Positions 39,928 to 49,113 of a stretch of DNA of 64,000 nucleotides are shown here, piece after piece (position 1 is the first letter of the stretch; each line of letters starts with the position of its first letter). A program made the translations under genes and the position numbers. The notes under the pieces are model-generated. The model saw only the letters and a program-made list of their open reading frames with translations. It searched no databases and had not been told where the DNA came from. Origin of the DNA: Hungatella effluvii (GTDB lineage: Bacteria; Bacillota; Clostridia; Lachnospirales; Lachnospiraceae); assembly GCF_003201875.1 (NCBI RefSeq), contig NZ_QJKD01000009.1, positions 1 to 64,000 of the forward strand. Direction: 5' to 3'.

Positions 39928-42057
39928 ATGACAATGCAGAAGATCTGGGATCTGATCCGGGAAATGACCCTGGAAGAGAAGATCGGGATGATTCACGGAC
40001 AGGGGATTTTCCATACGAAAGGTGTGGAGCGCCTCGGAATCCCGCCGCTCTGGATGTCGGACGGCCCCATGGGGGTCAGAAAGGAACTGCAGGACGACAA
40101 CTGGGCGCCTAAGGGGACGACGGACGATTACGTGTCCTACCTTCCCAGTAATACGGCCATCGCCTGCACCTGGAACCGGGAGCGGGCGGCAGACATGGGA
40201 TGCGTGCTGGGGCAGGAGGCCAGGGGGCGTGGAAAGGACGTGATCCTGGCTCCGGGAATCAATCTGATTCGTTCCCCCCTCTGCGGCAGAAATTTTGAGT
40301 ACATGAGCGAGGATCCTCATCTGATCTCGGAAATGGCGGTTCCGCTTATCCGTGGCATTGAGGAGCAGGATACGGCTGCCTGCGTGAAACATTTTGCCTT
40401 AAATAATCAGGAGACCCGCAGGCTCGATGTGGACGCTGCCGTGGACGAGCGGGCGCTCAGAGAGCTCTATCTCCCCGGCTTCGAGGCCGCGGTGAAAGAG
40501 GGAAAGACGAAGACGCTGATGGGCGCCTACAACCGGTTCCGCGGAGAACACTGCTGCCATAACCATTACCTGCTGGAGGACATTCTCCGCGGGGAATGGG
40601 GCTTTGACGGCGTGGTCATATCCGACTGGGGAGGCGTCCACGACACGATGCAGGCCGCGGAAAACGGACTGGACATCGAGATGTCGGTGACCAGTGATTT
40701 TGATCAGTACTGCATGGCGGACCCGCTGGCGGAAAAGGTCAGATCCGGAGAGGTGTCCGAGGCGCTGCTGGATGAGAAGGTTAAGAATATTCTGGTTCTC
40801 ATGGACCGGCTCCATATGCTGGACGGCGTCAGAAAGAGCGGCTCCTATAACACGAAGGGCCATCAGGAGGCAATCCTCAAATGTGCCGAAGAGGCGGTTG
40901 TGCTGTTAAAGAATGAAGGCGGGATTCTTCCGCTGAAGCCCGTGAAACGCCTGGCAGTAATCGGGGAAAATGCAGGGAAGATGCATTCCAGCGGCGGCGG
41001 CAGCGCGGCGATCAAGGCGCTTTACGAGCTTACCCCGCTCATGGGCCTTAAGATGGAGCTGGGCGGAACTGTCAGCGTGGAGTATGCTCCAGGCTACCAG
41101 AGCGACGGTGAAAAATCGGCGGAACAGGAGAACTGGCAGGCGGAGAGCCTGGAGGAACGGGCCTATAAGGCGTCATATAAGGGAGACGGAAGCGATGGGG
41201 CGGAGGAGCGCCGCAGAGAACTCATAAGGGAAGCTTCGGCTCTGGCAGAATCCTGCGAAAGCGTCGTTCTGTTCTGCGGGCTGAATCACGAGTTTGACCT
41301 GGAAGGCTGTGACCGGCCGGATATGAAGCTGCCTTATGGACAGGAAGAGCTGATTTCTGCCGTCCTGGATGCCAATGAGAATACGGTCATCGTGGTTATA
41401 GCCGGTTCTCCGGTGGACATGGAGGTCTTTGCCGACCGGGCGAAGGCCATTGTATACAGCAGCTACAACGGAATGGAAGGCGGCCTGGCCGTGGCAAAGG
41501 TCCTCCTCGGCAGGGTGAATCCTTCCGGCAGGCTTCCATTTACCATCCCGAAGCGGCTGGAGGACTGCCCGGCCCATTCCATCGGAGAGTTTCCGGGAGA
41601 TGATACCGTAACGTATCGGGAAAGCATTTATGTCGGGTACCGGTATTACGAGACGGAGCAAAAAGCAGTCCGTTACTGTTTTGGACACGGACTGTCCTAT
41701 ACGGAGTTTTCCTATGGGGATTTAAAGCTGGAGCGGCGGGAAGACGGCATCTATGGTACTGTGACAGTGAAAAACTGCGGCTCTTCGTCTGGAGCGGAGG
41801 TCGTGGAGATTTACGTCGGTGCAGCCGGAAAGAATGTCAAACGGCCGGTCAGAGAGCTTAAGGGATTTGTAAAAGTCTTTCTTCATCCAGGCGAGGAACG
41901 CGCCGTGGATTTCCGGCTTCCATGGAAAGCATTTTCTTACTACAATGAGGAGAAAAGGGCGTTCGAAGTACCGGAGGATGAGTATTCGGTCTGCGTGGGG
42001 CGGTCCGTTGGTGACGTGCGGCTTGTTCAGACCGTTGATATCAAAGAAAATGAGTAA
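39928..42057 (+). CDS. Glycoside hydrolase family 3 (beta-glucosidase/beta-xylosidase type)
   Basis: 709 residues without a signal peptide, so intracellular. N-terminal GH3 barrel with KHFALNNQE and nucleophile Asp233 in VVISDWGG, a middle alpha/beta sandwich (LAVIGENAG to about 560) and a C-terminal fibronectin-III-like domain (VTVKNCGSSSGAEVV). SD AAGGAGGAGG before ATG 39928. It removes terminal beta-linked glucose or xylose from imported oligosaccharides and works alongside the GH31 enzyme downstream. Confidence 0.93.
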   Translation: MTMQKIWDLIREMTLEEKIGMIHGQGIFHTKGVERLGIPPLWMSDGPMGVRKELQDDNWAPKGTTDDYVSYLPSNTAIACTWNRERAADMGCVLGQEARGRGKDVILAPGINLIRSPLCGRNFEYMSEDPHLISEMAVPLIRGIEEQDTAACVKHFALNNQETRRLDVDAAVDERALRELYLPGFEAAVKEGKTKTLMGAYNRFRGEHCCHNHYLLEDILRGEWGFDGVVISDWGGVHDTMQAAENGLDIEMSVTSDFDQYCMADPLAEKVRSGEVSEALLDEKVKNILVLMDRLHMLDGVRKSGSYNTKGHQEAILKCAEEAVVLLKNEGGILPLKPVKRLAVIGENAGKMHSSGGGSAAIKALYELTPLMGLKMELGGTVSVEYAPGYQSDGEKSAEQENWQAESLEERAYKASYKGDGSDGAEERRRELIREASALAESCESVVLFCGLNHEFDLEGCDRPDMKLPYGQEELISAVLDANENTVIVVIAGSPVDMEVFADRAKAIVYSSYNGMEGGLAVAKVLLGRVNPSGRLPFTIPKRLEDCPAHSIGEFPGDDTVTYRESIYVGYRYYETEQKAVRYCFGHGLSYTEFSYGDLKLERREDGIYGTVTVKNCGSSSGAEVVEIYVGAAGKNVKRPVRELKGFVKVFLHPGEERAVDFRLPWKAFSYYNEEKRAFEVPEDEYSVCVGRSVGDVRLVQTVDIKENE

Positions 42058-42128
42058 CAGTTCAGACGGCGGGAAAATGGTCGTCTGAACTGTTATGAAA
42101 ATAATGCATTAGCAGGAGGAAAATGTCG

Positions 42129-44417
42129 ATGAAATTCACAGAAGGTTACTGGTGTACCAAAAAGGAAATCACTCCGCTCTACGCGGCAGAATTCGCAGAC
42201 AGCCGGATACATGGGGATGAACTCATAATCTATGCGCCGGGAAAGCATATCGCGGGAAGAGGAGACTGCCTGAATCTGGGGATGCTCACCATCTGTCTAT
42301 CCAGTCCAATGGAAGATGTGATTAAGGTTTCCGTGAGGCATTTTGAGGGAACCGCTTACCGCGGCCCCTTCGCCGGGATTAAGGAGACCGCCCCCCATGT
42401 GACAATCGAGGAAACAGAGGAGGAGATCCGCTATCAGAGCGGCCGCACATCTGCGGTTATCGATAAGAGGCCAAACGGCTGGGGAATCCGTTTCCTCGAC
42501 GGAGACCGGGAACTGACCAACACCGGATTCCGCAACATGGCGCACATGACCAACCGGGATACGGGAAAAACCTATATGGTGGAGCAGCTGGCCATCGATG
42601 TGGACGAGTACATCTATGGACTTGGTGAGCGGTACACACCGTTTGTGAAGAACGGACAGATGGTGGAAATGTGGAATGAGGATGGCGGAACAGCCAGCGA
42701 AATCACCTACAAGAATATTCCGTTTTATATTACCAACAAGGGGTATGGCGTGCTTTTGGATCATGAAGGGGATGCCGCCTATGAGATTGCCAGCGAAAAG
42801 GTGGAGCGCCTGCAGTTTTCCGTGGAAGGGGAACGGCTCGATTACTACGTGATTAACGGTTCCACCCCGAAGGGAACCATATCCAAATATACGGAGCTGA
42901 CCGGCAAACCGGCGCTGCCTCCGGCCTGGTCCTTTGGCCTTTGGCTAACCACCTCCTTTACGACCAATTACGATGAGGAGACGACCTCCGGCTTTATCCA
43001 GGGCATGGCGGACCGGGATATACCGCTGCACGTGTTTCATTTTGACTGCTATTGGATGGAAGCGTATGAATGGTGTAATTTTACGTGGGACCCCAGGACA
43101 TTTCCGGATCCGGCCGGTATGCTGAAACGGTATCACGACAGGGGATTAAAGATCTGTGTGTGGATCAACCCGTATATCGGCCAGAAATCTCCGCTGTTCC
43201 ATGAGGGCATGGAGCACGGCTACTTAATCAGAAAGACGAACGGGGATGTATGGCAGACTGATATGTGGCAGGCCGGTATGGGACTGGTGGATTTTACCAA
43301 TCCGGACGCGGCCGCCTGGTATCAGGGCAAGTTAAAGACGCTGCTGGACATGGGCGTAGACTGCTTTAAGACGGATTTCGGTGAGAGGGTTCCGGTGAGG
43401 GATATCGCTTATTTTGACGGTTCCGATCCGGTTAAGATGCACAATTACTATACGTTTCTCTATAATGAGACCGTATTCCAGCTTCTGGAACAGGAGAGAG
43501 GAACAGGGGAAGCCGTGCTGTTCGCCCGTTCGGCGACTGTGGGAGGACAGCAGTTCCCGGCTCACTGGGGCGGTGACTGTTCGGCGACCTATCCGTCCAT
43601 GGCTGAAACCATCCGGAGCGGCCTCTCTCTGGCCTGTGCGGGCTTCGGCTTCTGGAGCCATGATATCAGCGGTTTTGAAAATACGGCGCCGGCCGATATC
43701 TACAAGAGATGGTGCCAGTTTGGCCTTTTAAGCTCCCACAGCCGTCTCCATGGCTCTTCCTCCTACCGCGTGCCGTGGCTGTTCGACGACGAAGCCTGCG
43801 ACGTGCTTCGGAAGTTTGTAAAGCTGAAATGCGCGCTGATGCCGTATCTCTACCGTCAGGCGGTAAAAGCCCATGAAGAGGGCATACCGATGATGCGTCC
43901 AATGTTCGTGGAATTCCCGGAGGACCGGGCCTGCGAACCGCTGGATAAGCAGTATATGCTGGGCGATTCCCTGCTGGTAGCCCCGGTATTTAGGGAATCC
44001 GGCGAGGTGGAATACTACCTTCCGGAGGGAAACTGGGTGAACCTGCTTACCGGAAAGACCGTCGTGGGAGGCAGATGGCAGAAGGAGACACACGATTACT
44101 TCTCCCTGCCGCTCATGGTGCGCCCCGGCAGCATTGTGGCGGTTGGAAAAGAGAGCAGCAGACCGGATTACGCGTTTGCGGATGGAGTCAGATTCCTTCT
44201 GTATCTCCCGGAGGAGGGAATGACCGCAGAGACTGGCGTAACGGACTTAGAAGGCCGCGTAGTGATGACCGCAGCGGCCAGCCGGGCAGATGGAAAGATT
44301 ACGCTTCGGGTAGAAAGAACCGCCGTGGCTGCCTCCGAGGAGGTTTCGGCGGACGTTTCAGCAGGATTTACGTTTGAGGTTCTGGGAGACGGGAAGGTGG
44401 AAGTGGTGGTCGCATAA
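42129..44417 (+). CDS. Glycoside hydrolase family 31 alpha-xylosidase (YicI-like)
   Basis: 762 residues from ATG 42129; the ATG at 42123 is only three bases from the AGGAGG site. Counting from 42129 the nucleophile in CFKTDFGERVP is Asp416, the same number as in E. coli YicI, and the acid/base Asp in HWGGDCS is residue 483. It splits alpha-1,6-xylosyl units such as isoprimeverose from xyloglucan fragments. Intracellular (no signal peptide). Last gene of the importer operon; it ends 22 bases before the convergent chemotaxis gene. Confidence 0.93.
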   Translation: MKFTEGYWCTKKEITPLYAAEFADSRIHGDELIIYAPGKHIAGRGDCLNLGMLTICLSSPMEDVIKVSVRHFEGTAYRGPFAGIKETAPHVTIEETEEEIRYQSGRTSAVIDKRPNGWGIRFLDGDRELTNTGFRNMAHMTNRDTGKTYMVEQLAIDVDEYIYGLGERYTPFVKNGQMVEMWNEDGGTASEITYKNIPFYITNKGYGVLLDHEGDAAYEIASEKVERLQFSVEGERLDYYVINGSTPKGTISKYTELTGKPALPPAWSFGLWLTTSFTTNYDEETTSGFIQGMADRDIPLHVFHFDCYWMEAYEWCNFTWDPRTFPDPAGMLKRYHDRGLKICVWINPYIGQKSPLFHEGMEHGYLIRKTNGDVWQTDMWQAGMGLVDFTNPDAAAWYQGKLKTLLDMGVDCFKTDFGERVPVRDIAYFDGSDPVKMHNYYTFLYNETVFQLLEQERGTGEAVLFARSATVGGQQFPAHWGGDCSATYPSMAETIRSGLSLACAGFGFWSHDISGFENTAPADIYKRWCQFGLLSSHSRLHGSSSYRVPWLFDDEACDVLRKFVKLKCALMPYLYRQAVKAHEEGIPMMRPMFVEFPEDRACEPLDKQYMLGDSLLVAPVFRESGEVEYYLPEGNWVNLLTGKTVVGGRWQKETHDYFSLPLMVRPGSIVAVGKESSRPDYAFADGVRFLLYLPEEGMTAETGVTDLEGRVVMTAAASRADGKITLRVERTAVAASEEVSADVSAGFTFEVLGDGKVEVVVA

Positions 44418-44439
44418 TACGTTTACTCTTTTCAGACTA

Positions 44440-46128
44440 TCAACTTTCTTTCAGCCGGAACTGCTCGACCAGTCCATTTAAAAGGATCGCTTGGTCGGAC
44501 AGTTCTTCGCTGGCCGCGGCACATTCCTCGGCGGTTGCAGAGTTGCTCTGGATTACGGCGGTAATCTGTTCGATTCCAACGGTGATTTGTGAGGTGGCCT
44601 CCGCCTGCTTTAAGGAAGCCTTGGAGATGAGGTCCACGGTCTCGGCTACCTCCACGGCACCGTTTACGGCTTCCATCATGGCGGCCGCTGTCTCGGAAGC
44701 GATCGCTGCACCGTTTTTCACTGCCTTCATGGAATTCTCGATGAGAGCGGAGGTGTTTTGGGAGGCGTCCGCTGTTTCCCCGGCAAGGTTTCTGACCTCA
44801 TTTGCAATGACTGTGAAGCCCTTTCCGGAAACACCGGCTCTCGCCGCTTCCACGGAGGCGTTGAGTGCCAGAATATTTGTCTGGAGCGCAATGGATTCAA
44901 TGGTTTCAATAATGTTGACGATCTCCCGGGAGCTGCTGCTGATTTCATCCATGGCGGCGATCATCCGCTGCATCTGCTGATTGCTGGCGTACATCTGATT
45001 ACCGACCTTGCGTGCTTTCTCGCTCGCCTGCTCCGCGTTGGAGGCATTGCCCCGGATCTGCCCGGAGATGTCTCCGACAAATACAGCCAGCCCTTCGATG
45101 GAACCCGCCTGCTCGGAGGTGCCCTGAGAGAGGGACTGGGCGCCGGTGGCTACCTGTTCCGCACCACATGCAACCTGATCGGAGGCACGGTTGATCTGTC
45201 CGATAATTCCATTTAAGGACCCGGAAATATGTTCGAGAGCCTCTTTGACCTTCATAAATTCACCGGCATAGTCGTATGTCAGTTTAAAAGCCAGGTCGCC
45301 GTCTGCAATCTGATTGAGTACGGCGGAGATTTCCTTTATATAATTCACGTAATCCTTAAGCCGCGTTACCGTCTTGTTGAAATTTACAGCCAGGGAGCCC
45401 AGCTCATCTTTCGAGTTATACGTAATTACTTCATTTAAGTTGCCGTCTGCAATTCGGGCGGCAACATTGTCGAGCTCATTGACCGGAGTAAGTATGGCTT
45501 TCACTGTGGCAAGGGATAATAGAAATCCTGCAGTGATCAGGAGTACAATAATAGAGATCAGAAGCATCCACGCCCTGGAATAGAGAAGCGTACTTTCGTG
45601 GCTTGCATTCTGGGCGTTTGTCTTGCTGTATTCGACCAGCTCCTCGAATATTTCGGTGGCTTCGTCAAAACGGTTTTGGGAATCGGCCCGTGCAATCACC
45701 ATCGCCTGTTCCATCTCGCCCCTGCGGCTCAATTCGACTACGGTGTTGTGCAGCTGCAGATAATCGTCCCAGGCCAGTCTGGCGGAGGTGAGCAGTTGTT
45801 TTTCCTCATCGCTGCTGCCAAGCTGATCGTATTCGGCGAATTTGGAGTCGATTTCAAGGAGAAGGTCTGCCATCTGTTCTTCCCGCAACGCCATAATTTC
45901 CGGCTCCCAGGCGATGATGTGTCCATATTCCCTGATGCGGAAATTGGAGGTGAGTGTGTCCAGTTCTTCTGCCGTGACAACGGAAGGCAGCCAGTCATCG
46001 TTGATAGCCGTGTTGCGCTCATTCATCCGATACATGAACACGAGGGATATTACGCCGAGTGCGGTCAGACCCAACAACAAAAAGGTCGTTTGCATAAGCA
46101 GTTTTGTTTTGATACGCAGATTTTTCAT
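44440..46128 (-). CDS. Methyl-accepting chemotaxis protein
   Basis: 562 residues. Membrane segments at about 11-31 and 190-212 enclose a four-helix-bundle ligand domain. HAMP domains follow, then a cytoplasmic signalling coiled coil with the hairpin tip VEAARAGVSGKGFTVIANEV. It senses an external ligand and controls CheA. Its position beside the xyloglucan operon suggests taxis toward the same sugar, which is inference. The AT-rich stretch 46129-46280 upstream holds no gene. Confidence 0.92.
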   Translation of the reverse strand: MKNLRIKTKLLMQTTFLLLGLTALGVISLVFMYRMNERNTAINDDWLPSVVTAEELDTLTSNFRIREYGHIIAWEPEIMALREEQMADLLLEIDSKFAEYDQLGSSDEEKQLLTSARLAWDDYLQLHNTVVELSRRGEMEQAMVIARADSQNRFDEATEIFEELVEYSKTNAQNASHESTLLYSRAWMLLISIIVLLITAGFLLSLATVKAILTPVNELDNVAARIADGNLNEVITYNSKDELGSLAVNFNKTVTRLKDYVNYIKEISAVLNQIADGDLAFKLTYDYAGEFMKVKEALEHISGSLNGIIGQINRASDQVACGAEQVATGAQSLSQGTSEQAGSIEGLAVFVGDISGQIRGNASNAEQASEKARKVGNQMYASNQQMQRMIAAMDEISSSSREIVNIIETIESIALQTNILALNASVEAARAGVSGKGFTVIANEVRNLAGETADASQNTSALIENSMKAVKNGAAIASETAAAMMEAVNGAVEVAETVDLISKASLKQAEATSQITVGIEQITAVIQSNSATAEECAAASEELSDQAILLNGLVEQFRLKES

Positions 46129-46280
46129 TTGTAACCCCTTTACCCCTTAAAATGTATTTAAATTTATGCAAAAATTATCAAAAGTTCCGATAATATAAGA
46201 ATAGCATTAAATATAGAAAATACAACTAAAATATTGAGCAAATTTAAAACAAAAAAAATAAAAAGAAGTAAAAAAAGTGC

Positions 46281-46309
46281 TTGACTATCGGACTAACATC
46301 GTGTATACT
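46281..46309 (+). promoter_or_regulatory. Promoter of tRNA-Gln copy 2
   Basis: TTGACT (46281-46286), a 17-base spacer and TATACT (46304-46309), 17 bases before the tRNA. Confidence 0.8.
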
Positions 46310-46326
46310 ACATCTTGCTGTGTTAA

Positions 46327-46398
46327 TGGGCTATCGCCAAATGGTAAGGCAACGGACTCTGACTCCGTCATTTCAAGGTTCGAATCCTTGTAGCCCAG
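46327..46398 (+). tRNA. tRNA-Gln (anticodon CTG), copy 2
   Basis: Identical across all 72 bases to tRNA-Gln at 33797-33868, in the same orientation, with its own promoter and a different terminator. The two copies bracket the xyloglucan/chemotaxis region. Confidence 0.96.
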
Positions 46399-46405
46399 TC
46401 TTGAT

Positions 46406-46435
46406 AAAACCCGCAGGAAAGTTCCTGCGGGTTTT
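46406..46435 (+). terminator. Terminator of tRNA-Gln copy 2
   Basis: A perfect 14-bp stem, AAAACCCGCAGGAA (46406-46419) with TTCCTGCGGGTTTT (46422-46435), two-base loop. Confidence 0.88.
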
Positions 46436-46597
46436 GCAGTATTTTGTGAGAATAGCGTCTTATAAATTGCAGAAACTTGAAAAGAAGCAGGAATCCATAA
46501 GGAACTGCTTCTTTTTCTGCAGTAGAATCGCTCCTTCTTCTGGACAAGACAGGCAAAATGCTTTATAATGTTACTTAATTTTGATGAGAGGTGCAGC

Positions 46598-47329
46598 ATG
46601 TACACATTTGGCAGCAGGATACGGTACAGTGAGACGGATGAATATGGTAAACTGACTCTTACAGGTATCATGAATTACTTACAGGACTGTTCGACGTTTC
46701 AGTCGGAAGACATCGGGCTGGGAATTTCCTATTTGACGGAACACCATCAGGCGTGGTGGCTTTCTTCCTGGCAGATCGTGATCGACCGGTACCCTGCGCT
46801 GGGAGAAGAAGTGGTTATCGGTACATGGCCCTATGATTTCAAAGGCTTTTACGGATACCGTAATTTTACTATCTGTGATCCGGCCGGGAATTACCTGGTG
46901 AGAGCTAATTCCGTATGGTTTCTGTTTGACACGGAGCTGGGGCGGCCTGTGAAGGTGAAGGAAGAGAATATACGGGGATACGGCCGAGGCGATGAGAAGC
47001 GCCTGGAGATGGAGTACGCACCGCGAAAGATCACTGTTCCCGCTGAATATGAGGAAGCGGAGTGCGTGACGATCGCAAAACACCACATCGATACGAATCA
47101 TCATGTGAACAACGCCCAGTATGTGGAGATCGCCAGGGAGGTGCTTCCGTCTGAAATCGAGGTCGGAGAGCTTCGGGTGGAATATAAGAAAGCAGCCGTC
47201 TGCGGCGATGTGGTTTATCCGCATGTCAGCCGGACGGATGAAGGATACACGGTTTCTCTCTGTGATGAGCAGGGAGCCGCTTATGCAGTGATATGGCTGC
47301 GGGGAAAAACGAGAGAGGATATAAGATGA
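46598..47329 (+). CDS. Acyl-ACP thioesterase
   Basis: 243 residues from ATG 46598 (SD GAGAGGTG). Two hot-dog folds; the first has RYSETDEYGKLTLTGIMNYL, the second HHIDTNHHVNNAQYVEIA with the catalytic Asn/His region of FatA/B-like bacterial thioesterases. It releases fatty acids from acyl carrier protein. The stop overlaps the next start (ATGA). Confidence 0.9.
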   Translation: MYTFGSRIRYSETDEYGKLTLTGIMNYLQDCSTFQSEDIGLGISYLTEHHQAWWLSSWQIVIDRYPALGEEVVIGTWPYDFKGFYGYRNFTICDPAGNYLVRANSVWFLFDTELGRPVKVKEENIRGYGRGDEKRLEMEYAPRKITVPAEYEEAECVTIAKHHIDTNHHVNNAQYVEIAREVLPSEIEVGELRVEYKKAAVCGDVVYPHVSRTDEGYTVSLCDEQGAAYAVIWLRGKTREDIR

Positions 47330-48165
47330 TAGAACTGGGAAAAGTGCAGACCCTGACGGTACAGAGGGTCAAGGAGTTCGGTGTATATGTGGGAGAGGGC
47401 GTGGCTTCAGAAGCTTCCGTACTGCTTCCGAAGAAACAGGTTCCGGAAGGAACGAAGCCGGGCGATGAAATCAGCGTATTTATTTATAAAGACTCGGAGG
47501 ACCGTCTGATTGCGACCACGGGAATCCCGAAGCTTTCGGTGGGAGAGACCGCGATGCTTCCGGTAAAGGAAGTGGCCAAGATCGGAGCGTTTCTCGATAT
47601 GGGACTGGAGAAGGATTTGCTTCTGCCGTTTAGGGAGCAGACACATAAGGTACGCCAGGGAGAATCGGTTCTGGTGGCGCTGTACGTGGATAAGAGCCAG
47701 AGGCTGGCGGCCACCATGCGGGTTTACGCTTACATGAGCAGTGAGTCGCCTTATAAGAAGGACGATCAGGTGACTGGAACGATCTACGAGATCAATGAGA
47801 CTCTGGGTGCGTTTGTGGCAGTCGACAATAAGTACTATGGACTGATTCCGAAGAAGGAGCTCTTTGACGATTACCATGAGGGAGACACGGTTTCGGCCCG
47901 GGTCACCAAGGTTCGGGAAGACGGCAAGTTGGATTTAAGCCCGAGACAGAAGGCGTACTTACAGATGGACGACGATTCGGCGCGGGTGTTGGAAGTGATC
48001 GGAGACCAGTTCGGCGGAGTGCTTCCATTTACGGATAAAGCGGCTCCGGAAGTAATCAAGCGCGAGTTTCAGATGAGTAAGAACGCGTTTAAACGCGCGG
48101 TAGGCCATCTTTTAAAAGATGGAAAAGTTAAGATTACCGAGAAAACCATAGAGATATTGAAATAG
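47326..48165 (+). CDS. S1-domain RNA-binding protein, CvfB-like
   Basis: 279 residues from ATG 47326. Successive S1 folds (VQRVKEFGVYVGEG, VKEVAKIGAFLDMGLEKDLL, GTIYEINETLGAFVAVDNKY) and a C-terminal winged helix (MSKNAFKRAVGHLLKDGKV) match the CvfB/YitL family of RNA-binding regulators. Translationally coupled to the thioesterase. Confidence 0.9.
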   Translation: MIELGKVQTLTVQRVKEFGVYVGEGVASEASVLLPKKQVPEGTKPGDEISVFIYKDSEDRLIATTGIPKLSVGETAMLPVKEVAKIGAFLDMGLEKDLLLPFREQTHKVRQGESVLVALYVDKSQRLAATMRVYAYMSSESPYKKDDQVTGTIYEINETLGAFVAVDNKYYGLIPKKELFDDYHEGDTVSARVTKVREDGKLDLSPRQKAYLQMDDDSARVLEVIGDQFGGVLPFTDKAAPEVIKREFQMSKNAFKRAVGHLLKDGKVKITEKTIEILK

Positions 48166-48193
48166 AGTGGAAAGGAATAACAGGAGGATTGTT

Positions 48194-48778
48194 TTGGACT
48201 CGATAGACTATTATAATAAGTATGCGGCAAAGGTGTTCGAAGAGACAGTGGATCAGGATATGTCGGAGATAAGAACGGAGTTTTTAAATCTGCTGGAGGA
48301 AGGGGATACGATCCTTGACCTCGGATGCGGCTCCGGAAGGGACAGCCTGATTTTCTACGAACTGGGATACGATGTGACAGCCATGGACGCATCAGAGGAG
48401 ATGTGTAAACTGGCCGAGATTCACACAGGGCTGGAAGTACTCAACATGACGTTTGAGGAGATGGATTTCGACAGCGTGTTTGACGGAATCTGGGCCTGCG
48501 CTTCCCTGCTCCACGTTCCGGAAAAGGAACTGTCTGCCATTCTTAAAAAGATAGCAAGGGCCTTGAAAGACAGCGGAATTCTTTATATGTCCTTTAAGCT
48601 GGGAGACTTTGAGGGCTTCCGGGGAGAGCGGTATTTCTGTGATTACACAGAGGATGCCATGGAGGAAGTACTGAAAGACAACGACCGGTTTGACGTGGTA
48701 AGGATCTGGGAAACCGAGGATGTCCGTTCTGGTCATTCTGACACACGGTGGCTGAATGTCCTGGTCAGAAAACAGTAA
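48194..48778 (+). CDS. Class I SAM-dependent methyltransferase
   Basis: 194 residues if started at TTG 48194, six bases after AGGAGG; GTG 48167 is possible but has no ribosome site. SAM motif I TILDLGCGSGRDSL, then VTAMDASEEM and IWACASLLHVPEKEL. Substrate unknown. Last gene of the thioesterase operon, followed by a terminator. Confidence 0.87.
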   Translation: MDSIDYYNKYAAKVFEETVDQDMSEIRTEFLNLLEEGDTILDLGCGSGRDSLIFYELGYDVTAMDASEEMCKLAEIHTGLEVLNMTFEEMDFDSVFDGIWACASLLHVPEKELSAILKKIARALKDSGILYMSFKLGDFEGFRGERYFCDYTEDAMEEVLKDNDRFDVVRIWETEDVRSGHSDTRWLNVLVRKQ

Positions 48779-48800
48779 ATCTTACGAAAATATTAACAAG

Positions 48801-48830
48801 ACAGCGCGAAGAAATTCGGCGCTGTTTTGT
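48801..48830 (+). terminator. Terminator after the methyltransferase gene
   Basis: ACAGCGC (48801-48807) pairs with GCGCTGT (48819-48825) followed by TTTTGT. Confidence 0.75.
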
Positions 48831-49113
48831 CGTTTCCGCCCAAATCCGGCCTGGAAATGCCGCAGGTTAGAGATATTAGACAGAAATGCCCGGCCGGATC
48901 TTTCTATATTTTGGCGTTTCAGTCATTTTTTTTATTGAATATACAAATTAGCCAAAAGGCAGATTTGGATTTTGGTTAAATGCCATATGGTAAAGATAAG
49001 ACCATTCATGTATGATAAGGTCAGGAAATGAAAAGGACGGCAGTCCAAGGGGCTGCGGGGTCCGAGGAGAAAAACAAGCACATATTTTTATTTAAAATTA
49101 GGAGGATTAAGCG
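48831..49113 (+). promoter_or_regulatory. Leader/promoter region of the MsmK-type gene
   Basis: 283 bases without a gene. It is AT-rich and contains a TATGAT box at 49011-49016 preceded by TG, a plausible extended -10, and a strong AGGAGG site just before ATG 49114. No riboswitch or terminator is recognised. Confidence 0.4.

Noticed and set aside
45598..46134. 178-codon plus-strand frame opposite the chemotaxis gene
   Set aside because: It mirrors the third-codon-position bias of the real gene and shows no coding features of its own.
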